Below are positions 57,824 to 64,000 of a DNA stretch of 64,000 nt, one piece after another (position 1 is the first letter of the stretch; every line of letters starts with the position of its first letter). The translations under genes and the position numbers were made by a program. The notes under the pieces are model-generated. The model ran no database searches. It saw only the letters and a list, made by a program, of their open reading frames with translations, and was not told the DNA's origin. The stretch is taken from NCBI RefSeq assembly GCF_032854445.1, contig NC_088298.1:372001-436000 (forward strand), in the 5' to 3' direction. This DNA comes from Liolophura sinensis. Taxonomy: Eukaryota > Mollusca > Polyplacophora > Chitonida > Chitonidae.

Positions 57824-59186
57824 TACGGAGGGAGACGTATAGGAGATTTTTCTTTATGTTTGGACCGTGGACGACCCTTCCTGGGAGATCGGCTGTTAGA
57901 TCTCCCTGGTGCGGGTGATGTATCCATCACATCCGCATCTGATGTTGAAGGACCAACGTCCTCCAACGGTCCAAATTTATTATTAAGTTTGGACAGGGTC
58001 CCCAGTGGCCTTAGAGGGACGCTCTGTTGGGCCACTGGGTTTACTAGGTTTATTGTTTTTATTTTGAGGTTTATTTTCGGACATATTTTTGTTTTTAGGT
58101 TGACTAGGTTTAGGAATATCGGGTTGGTCAGTATTATTGGCTGGTTTGATCTGTTGTATTGAGGTAGTCTGGGTTGAGGACGTATTAAAAGCAGGCCGAA
58201 CAGTAGGTTCAGCAGAAATAAGACATGGTTTCTGGTTTCCAATGGGCCAAGTCATTGATGTTTGAGTAGCAACAGATGCTACTCGCTTGACCGCATTGGC
58301 AAATGAAGTCTGCAGTGAAATGTTAGGAGGGGAGACTAATTTCCGGGCCTCCTGATATGATATATTGTTTTTAGTCTTTATTGTGATTATTTGTTTTTCT
58401 TTTACAAAAAGTGGGCAGTCCCTAGAGGAAGCCATGTGATCTCCACCACAATTGCAGCACTTTGCTGTGCTGCTGCAGTCGAAACCATCATGACCCTCGC
58501 TGCCGCACCGGAAACAAATCAGTTTATTTTTACACTGGCCCTTGCCATGGCCAAACTTTTGACACTTGAAACAACGTGTTGGGTTAGGTATATATAAGTC
58601 CACACCGACCCTATACGGGCCAATGTAAATATATGACGGAATAGATTTACTGTTGAAGGTGAGAAGATATGTATTTAGTTTAATGATGTTACCAGATTTC
58701 TTCTTTATTGAAGCGTTTCACTCTGGTAACACCTTGTGACTTCAGTTCAGTGCAGATTTCTTCTTCTGATAGATCAATGATATCCTGATCCCTGTCACGT
58801 ATAATTCCCTGACAGCTGTTCAGGGAGTTATGGGGGGATGTATACACAGGAATATCATTTATTTTGTTTAAAGCTAATAAATTTATGGACTGTTGTTTCC
58901 GGAAACATTCAATAAGAATGTCTCCGGATCGTAATTTCTTGACGTTTTTTAATGTACCTGCTGAACCCTGCAGGGCCCTTTTCAGTACAAATGGATGAAT
59001 TTTTGAGGCCGGCTTTTGTTCACTCTTTGTTGAGAGAACGATAAAGGCCGGCCAGCTGTCCTGTCCGTTATCAGCCGAATCCGACAAAACCTCTAATTTC
59101 CTCTTTTTGTCAGCGCTTGAAATCGGCTGAGAGGAAGACCTGGCATTTAGATTTAAAACATTCGAATTAAGGTTTATAGATGTCAT
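57823..59186 (-). pseudogene. LINE-K ORF1 (zinc-knuckle protein, subtype 1)
   Basis: ATG at 59186 (MTSINLNSNVLNLNARSSSQ). N-terminal RRM-like half: WPAFIVLSTKSEQKPASKIH, LKNVKKLRSGDILIECFRKQ, LNSCQGIIRDRDQDIIDLSE, CTELKSQGVTRVKRF. A one-base change near 58705 ends the frame. From 58603 three knuckles follow: CFKCQKFGHGKGQCKNKLIC, CGSEGHDGFDCSSTAKC, CNCGGDHMASSRDC. A Lys/Asn/Gln-rich tail leads to PSGPTERPSKATGDPVQT; a one-base loss near 57982 shifts the frame before GPLEDVGPSTSDADVMDTSP and the end KSPIRLPP. The TAA stop shares its last A with the ORF2 ATG. It would coat element RNA. Confidence 0.87.
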
Positions 59187-60108
59187 GGCAATATGTATAT
59201 AAAATTCACCCCATATGTTCCCCACCCACCACGGAGTGCCAACAAGGGCGATGTCTGAACCTGGGGATACCCAGCAGGAAAGACATCAAGGATTCCATAT
59301 GAGGTATACTCGAACAGATTGATTTATACCAACAGGTTAAATTCAATCTACTCGATTGACCCATGAGCCACCGCCTCAAAACGTAGTCCTACAAACGATA
59401 TTTCAGAAATGATGATATTTGTTCGCCAAACGATAAGCTGTTATTGAGGCAATTGGGACCACGTAGAGGCAAGACATGACCAAGCCGATTGATCGGACCG
59501 GGCCCATCCGACCTCCCGTCTCTCTCCAAGTAAGGGCCAAAGTGGCGTGTTGGGCGTGAGGATCTCGCAAGACCAACCCGCCCTCAGCCACCAGGATCCC
59601 GTCCTCGTAGATTACGGGTTGCAACCCACGGCAAACAGGTCGCTCCCCGGTTGCCTCTCACACAACCGAGAAGATGTGAGCCTATTATATTCACCGGGCT
59701 CACACAGGAGAGCTCTAGGTTAGTCGACTTTTACGACAAGCTTGCCTAGAGGGCTGAGGTCCTATTCTTATCACCCCGGAAACCCCACGGGGGTCACGCA
59801 GCCGAGGACAAAGAGACCTGTCCGTCGATGGAAATACAGCCTTCGACGTCCCCAACTCGACATGTGAGTATGAACAGTTTTAACTGGGCATTGTTTGAAA
59901 ATTACACATGCGTGTCAGTGTTCACAAGAAACCCCCCTTCTCAAGTGGCATCTACGTAACAGTCGGCTATTGTACGATGTTTGGTGAATGGTTCTTAAAA
60001 CACACCGGCGCGGGGGGTGCGACGGAGTGGAACAATTAGTAGATGGACATTAGGGGAATGTAATCCGTTTAACGGACCGTGTCGCAGATGGTCACGATTT
60101 GGTGTATG

Positions 60109-60210
60109 AATGAATGAATGATTATGGCTTAACGCCACATCGGCAATATTTCAGCCATACCGTGGCGAGAACAAGGTAAAAGCAAGAGACGGTTAAGGTT
60201 TTCGATATGA
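60109..60210 (-). mobile_element. LINE-L, 102-bp 3'-end insertion
   Basis: AATGAATGAATGATTATGGC and ~90 bp of LINE 3' UTR sit between perfect 13-bp copies of GATTTGGTGTATG (60096-60108 and 60211-60223). This is a severely 5'-truncated target-primed insertion in an intron-like stretch of the polymerase-associated gene. Confidence 0.92.
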
Positions 60211-60628
60211 GATTTGGTGTATGGACAGTGTGATTCCGACAGGGAAATTAAATGACCTATTATGTAACTACTTCCTGTAACCATACCTTCCATTTTATTT
60301 TTGCCTACAGTCCTTAGCAGACAACTTCCCACGCAGATGACCTACAGTTGGGTTATTACAAGCCTAAAGGCACGCTGAAAGTGTAAGCCGAAGCGACCAC
60401 TCACGCTTAAAATGTACATTCGACACTAATTGTGGTCCGTATGCATACATACATATACACATACATACATCCCGTACTAAATAAAAAAAAAAAGAATCAC
60501 TATATAGATAGACATTATAGGTAGTCATGAGATTTACACAGGTAGATGAATATGTCAGAATACATATACGTTAATCCTATATAAAGATTGTTGAAAATAA
60601 CTCAGTTGTTTTCTTTTTTCACAACAGA

Positions 60629-60880
60629 GCAACACATCACAAAAGCACCAAGGGTAAAGGAAAGGGGAAAACGCTCGGCGATAGCGCAACAGAAGGCACA
60701 GGATGACTCGGAACATCGCATACAGACGGGGAATGGTGATAGTATCGGGGAGCAGAGCGTATTGGGGGTGTGGGTACGAGTGGGTTGGGTGGTGCTAAGA
60801 AAAATGGACTTCAACATTCATGAAAAAAAAAAAAGAATATCTTTAGGAAGAAATATGGAACCTCCGAAGTTATATACTCC
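60629..60880 (+). other. Possible exon between acidic exons and polymerase
   Basis: A CTTTTTTCACAACAG acceptor (to about 60628) precedes an open frame rich in basic and Gln residues (ITKAPRVKERGKRSAIAQQK, DDSEHRIQTGNGD) that runs to 60884. The phase from the exon ending at 59861 does not fit without a change. No domain recognised. Confidence 0.3.
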
Positions 60881-60923
60881 TTAACTTTCGTCTGACGTTA
60901 ATAATAGTACATGGATATCTAAT

Positions 60924-62870
60924 ATGGAGCTGTTAACGAATGCTCTGGAGGCTGTATTAAGTAGATCTTTAGACGGTGTACACGGTGACGATCTGGCTCG
61001 CATTTACATTTTTCAAAAAGGTATGGACACCCCACTGGTTTTGAGTTTAAGAGCGGTGGAAGACATTTCACCTCGTGATTTTTGTTAGATCTCATTGAGA
61101 AAATGTTACAGTCTAATGAAACACTGGTTTTTAACGAAAGTTTTGAAATACACGTGGGTGTAATTAGACTCATTAGAGGAGGCATGAGGAAAAAAATTAC
61201 CAATATCACGGAGGCAAAATGCGTGAAGAAAAGGAATACAGGTGGTTAATAAGGATAATGTGTGCAGCCAGAGCGATCGTCATAGCTAGGGCTTATATGT
61301 TGAATGACCCAGATAAAAAAAAATAGCTTTCTCTAACAAAGCCCCCCAAAAGAAATTGGCCTTAGAGCTTTGTCAAAAAGGCTGGGGTAGATCCGACAGT
61401 GCAGATTGGGTTAGATAAGATGCATTTATTAGAAAATTCGACCTACTCAGATAGTAGTGGTCGACGCTAATGCGCTCAATGCTATTGTGCATCGGGGAAT
61501 AGTCGTACGACCTAATAAGATCTACTTACTACACAACGGCCATTTTGATGTTATCACTAGAATGCAGGCTTTTTTTGCGCGGTCATACTACTGCGAATCA
61601 TGTTTTAAAGCATACAACACACTGTCTGCGCATAGATGCAATGTTATATGTGGTATGTGCTACAGTAGAAACTGCCACGTCACGATACCTGTAGATTGCG
61701 GTGTGTGCAACAGGCGCTTCCATAGTGAATCGTGTTATGAGCACTTGGAACGTAAAATAAAATGCTGCGAAGAAAGAATATAATTCCATATGCGAGACTT
61801 ACTGGTCTTGTACTACTTGTCGCCGGCTTCTCCAACGCCACATTAGGCCGCCTTGTCGTAGCCATCCTACACTACGCTGAAGCGGGAAGAACTCGGTCTC
61901 TACTCTACCTTTGGGAACACGAGTTTAGAGGGGAGATGGAATCTAACTATGAGCTTAAAGGAATTTGAAGCATCTCTGGATATGGTGATTAGGTTAGATC
62001 CTAGTGATGCGTCATTCGGTGTCCGGACAAACTGTATAAAAAGGTTATTTTATGAAGCAAAGGGCGATAGGGCTGTTAATTACATGGATTTCACGTCACT
62101 ATCCCGATATTAACGAACACGACGAATATCCTGTCGGCTATTCTACCATCATCACCCGTGACTTTGGTGATATACATAAGTACGTGGGTTTCATTAATTG
62201 TTAGGTTGTCCCCTCTAGAAACCTGTACCACCCCGTTCTCACCTACCACAATCATAACAGGCTAATGTTCCCCCTGTGCAAGACATGCTGTGACAACCTT
62301 ATCCAGACTTGTTAAACCGATGAACATGCTATCACGGGTACGTAGGCGTCATTTGAAGTACAAAAAAAAGGCCTTGCAGAAGGGCTACAGGTTAGTCAAT
62401 GAATATTAGGTGTATCACTTTCCTAGAACTACTAAATATAACGGTAAGGATGACACTACTGGTTTGTTCACCGGATATATTAACACCTTTTTGAAAATTA
62501 AGTAGGAATCATCGGGGTGGCCTGAATGGGTTAAATCAGAGGTTGATAAAGGACGCTTATATCGAGCGGTACGAGTCCCACCAAGGCATCAGGCTGGATA
62601 AAAACAAAATCCTGAAAAAAAAAAAAAACCTCATGAGATCAGTGGCGAAGCTACCCTCGAATTCACTTCGAGGATAAATTTGGACAGCGCAATGGTCTGA
62701 ACCAAAGCTGTTTTGTTAGCACGCCGGCAGAGTTTTATAAACTGCTCAATGATCCGGAGAAAGACGCGAGTGATTTTCACGACGTCAAAAAAAGAAATCC
62801 TGCTCATAGACTGGAAAAGTGCTAAAGAATACACCCCTACTGGGTCTTCTTCCAATATATATATATATAT
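60924..62870 (+). pseudogene. Family-B DNA polymerase (protein-primed type), heavily broken
   Basis: ATG 60924 (MELLTNALEAVLSRSL) opens an N-terminal region with GDDLARIYIFQKG and, in a shifted frame, EIHVGVIRLIRGG. An NKDNVCAARAIVIARA block lies at about 61235-61290. From 61457 to 61783 a Cys-rich part is open (YYCESCFKAYNTLSAHRC, CGMCYSRNCH, CGVCNRRFHSESC). After 61970 come RTNCIKRLFYEAKGDRA and YMDFTSL (61971-62110), the start of polymerase motif A, whose Tyr-Pro is lost to a frame change. More polymerase-like segments with stops reach about 62830 (KFGQRNGLNQSCFVS). The exonuclease motifs expected between zinc region and motif A were not found. Known: this order fits the organellar/viral DNA_pol_B_2 group, as in Polinton-like elements and in related gene copies I remember from mollusc genomes. 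At least eight frame changes or stops make it non-functional. Confidence 0.6.
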
Positions 62871-63079
62871 ATAAATAACGCTTGTGAGTATACAACTACG
62901 CTTTTTTGTTTATCCTTTAACCGTTTGGCGGTAAACGCAGAGTTGAATGTTCGTTTATAAGTCAAAGTACTTCAATTATTCACATCGCTCCACATACTCT
63001 ATTTCAGTCTGTTTAGCGGGTCTACGTGTAGTGTGTAACCACATTACATGCACATGGAAATATAACCCCTGATACATGT
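62871..63079. other. No gene recognised
   Basis: A (TA)n run of ~18 bp ends at 62873; no coding sequence is evident after it. Confidence 0.3.
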
Positions 63080-63760
63080 TTTTTTTGTAGTTCTCCTGAA
63101 GATATTGGATCCCCAGATTTGTATAATATTTGTAAAATATTGGATCCCAAGAGTGGATTCACCATTACAGCACTACGCCAATCCTTTCGCTATTGCTTGT
63201 CACGTTTTTTAAAAAGAATTAGAAATGTAAGTGGTTTTCGTTTAAAATTATTCCAAACGTCTCATTCCCTATTTTCCAATAACACTTTCAACTCATTTTT
63301 TTTGTCCAGAAAATATTCTGTGATGGGACATATCAACGGCTTAGTGTATAGCTCATTACATATTCATTTTAAAACAATACCTTTACACACCGTTATACAT
63401 GTTACAGAGGAACACCTCCAAGTGAAGTGGAGCCATTTAAATTCTCGGTTTGTGAGTTTTCATCACCTCTTTCCTCCATTGACCGGTAGGTTGAATTTAT
63501 CGTTTTAAGTTTTTAATCGTAGTAAGACGAGCAAGGCTGCACTGTTTATGGTATGTTCCGGTATAAATATCGTGTCGTACTTGTGTCGTAACTTTACATT
63601 TTAGGGATGCAGCGTACGGTATCCCTGGGCCGTCATCGCCCCAAAACCTATCACCGCCAAGGACTCCAAAAAGACCCAAATTGGATAGGCAAAAAAAAGT
63701 TGTTCGGGGTACGACCAGAACCTAAATCAACACCTTCCTCACCCTCAACGGAGTAAGTAG
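63075..63760 (+). other. Possible exons of a further gene, unrecognised
   Basis: Candidate acceptors TTTTTTTTGTAG (ending about 63090) and ACTTTACATTTTAG (ending 63604) precede short open stretches. The second reads GIPGPSSPQNLSPPRTPKRP plus a basic end and has a GTAAGT donor at 63750. The Ser/Pro/Lys content resembles linkers of the polymerase-associated exons, but no domain is recognisable. From 63760 to 64000 nothing is seen. Confidence 0.25.
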
Positions 63761-64000
63761 ATATTTGCACACTACTGACCAGCCTGAGTAACGTCACAGC
63801 CGAGTTAATACTAATACAACAGCCTGAATTGACATGTTATATGAAAGTTATCTCGTAGCTAGCCTATAATATCATTACATATGTGAAGTGAAGTTTACCA
63901 CGTATCTAGTCTATAATATTATTAGACATTCCCAATACTTTCACAGTTATTAATGTGGAAAAAGTTGTACGTATTATCAATTGTGTATCGTTCTATGTAC

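Larger units (their letters stand above)
53869..59794 (-). mobile_element. LINE-K, complete Nimb/I-type retrotransposon, 5926 bp
   Basis: A perfect 14-bp duplication CACGCAGCCGAGGA flanks it (53855-53868 and 59795-59808), which fixes both ends: 5' ACCCCCGTGGGGTTTCCGGG at 59794 and 3' (CATT)n tail at 53869. Order on minus: ~600-bp leader, ORF1 59186-57823, ORF2 57823-54128, ~250-bp 3' UTR, tail. It is the reference copy for the LINE family in this window. RNase H in ORF2 and the CCHC ORF1 place it in the I group; Nimb is my best guess of clade. Confidence 0.95.
53030..59861 (+). pseudogene. Tandemly repeated acidic exons, third copy split by LINE-K
   Basis: Exon copy 1: 53030-53107 (MPRKEFLDALHDVDVEEIQN..GDIG, then GTGAGG). 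Copy 2: about 53419-53622 (EFAADLELQWDDVLSEWGP..QDVTP, KKTDDEFFDALHELGIEEIQ, GDIG, then GTGAGT). Copy 3: 53742-53854 continuing at 59809-59861 (GKELLADLESQWDDILSDWE, QDVTPSKRKRSDSSHAAED, then KETCPSMEIQPSTSPTRH and GTGAGT). The repeated block is ~330 bp including intron and CATGGTCTGNTTTCAG acceptors. The protein would be short, acidic, with a Lys/Arg patch (PSKRKR). Known: polymerase-B genes I remember from mollusc genomes have similar acidic EFFDAL-type N-terminal exons. Inference: these are the 5' exons of the polymerase relic at 60924. Copy 2 is 2 bp short at its start, which breaks its phase. Confidence 0.5.

Overview
The window is eukaryotic and very probably molluscan, most likely a bivalve. 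This rests on multi-exon genes with GT-AG introns, a tRNA-headed SINE ending in an AATCAAATAAATAA-type tail (28941-29219) and a Nimb/I-type LINE with an ATTC-type 3' tail, both types I associate with mollusc genomes. No bacterial operons, rRNA, CRISPR array or functional tRNA gene was seen. Most of the 64 kb is nested mobile DNA; recognisable genes are themselves related to transposases, recombinases or mobile polymerases, and most are broken.

Layout. 1-8127: the last exon of a P2X7-C-terminal-like gene, SINE copies, and a multi-exon minus-strand THAP/DDE-transposase-derived gene (2112-7887). 8128-15970: an old plus-strand LINE split by a 4449-bp Ty3/gypsy element with LTRs differing at one base. 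16207-22765: LINE pieces holding a transposase relic and a 3412-bp hAT element. 22766-29330: weak coding traces, two minisatellites, LINE and SINE pieces, and a tyrosine-recombinase-like pseudogene split by a SINE. 29687-38364: LINE pieces around a TIR-bounded DNA element (31596-35056) carrying a broken DUF7869-like gene, plus a gypsy 3' remnant. 38365-47530: one near-complete LINE and the 5' half of another, head to tail. 47653-51668: a thirteen-exon plus-strand tyrosine-recombinase-like gene whose last exons encode a SET domain. 52329-52905: ORF1 trace of a second LINE family. 53030-62870: repeated acidic exons, one split by a complete 5.9-kb LINE with a 14-bp target duplication, followed by a heavily broken family-B DNA polymerase.

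How it fits together. The LINE family (ORF1 with zinc knuckles; ORF2 with AP endonuclease, reverse transcriptase and RNase H) makes up roughly a third of the window and is both target and invader. Relative ages can be read from nesting: old LINE, then gypsy or hAT inside it; host-like exons, then LINE or SINE inside them. Many ORFs are broken by single-base changes in short homopolymer runs, so some lesions may be assembly errors rather than biology; this limits every pseudogene call here.

The observations most worth following are the tyrosine-recombinase/SET fusion, the TIR-bounded DUF7869-like element, and the LINE insertion in the repeated exon of the polymerase-associated gene.
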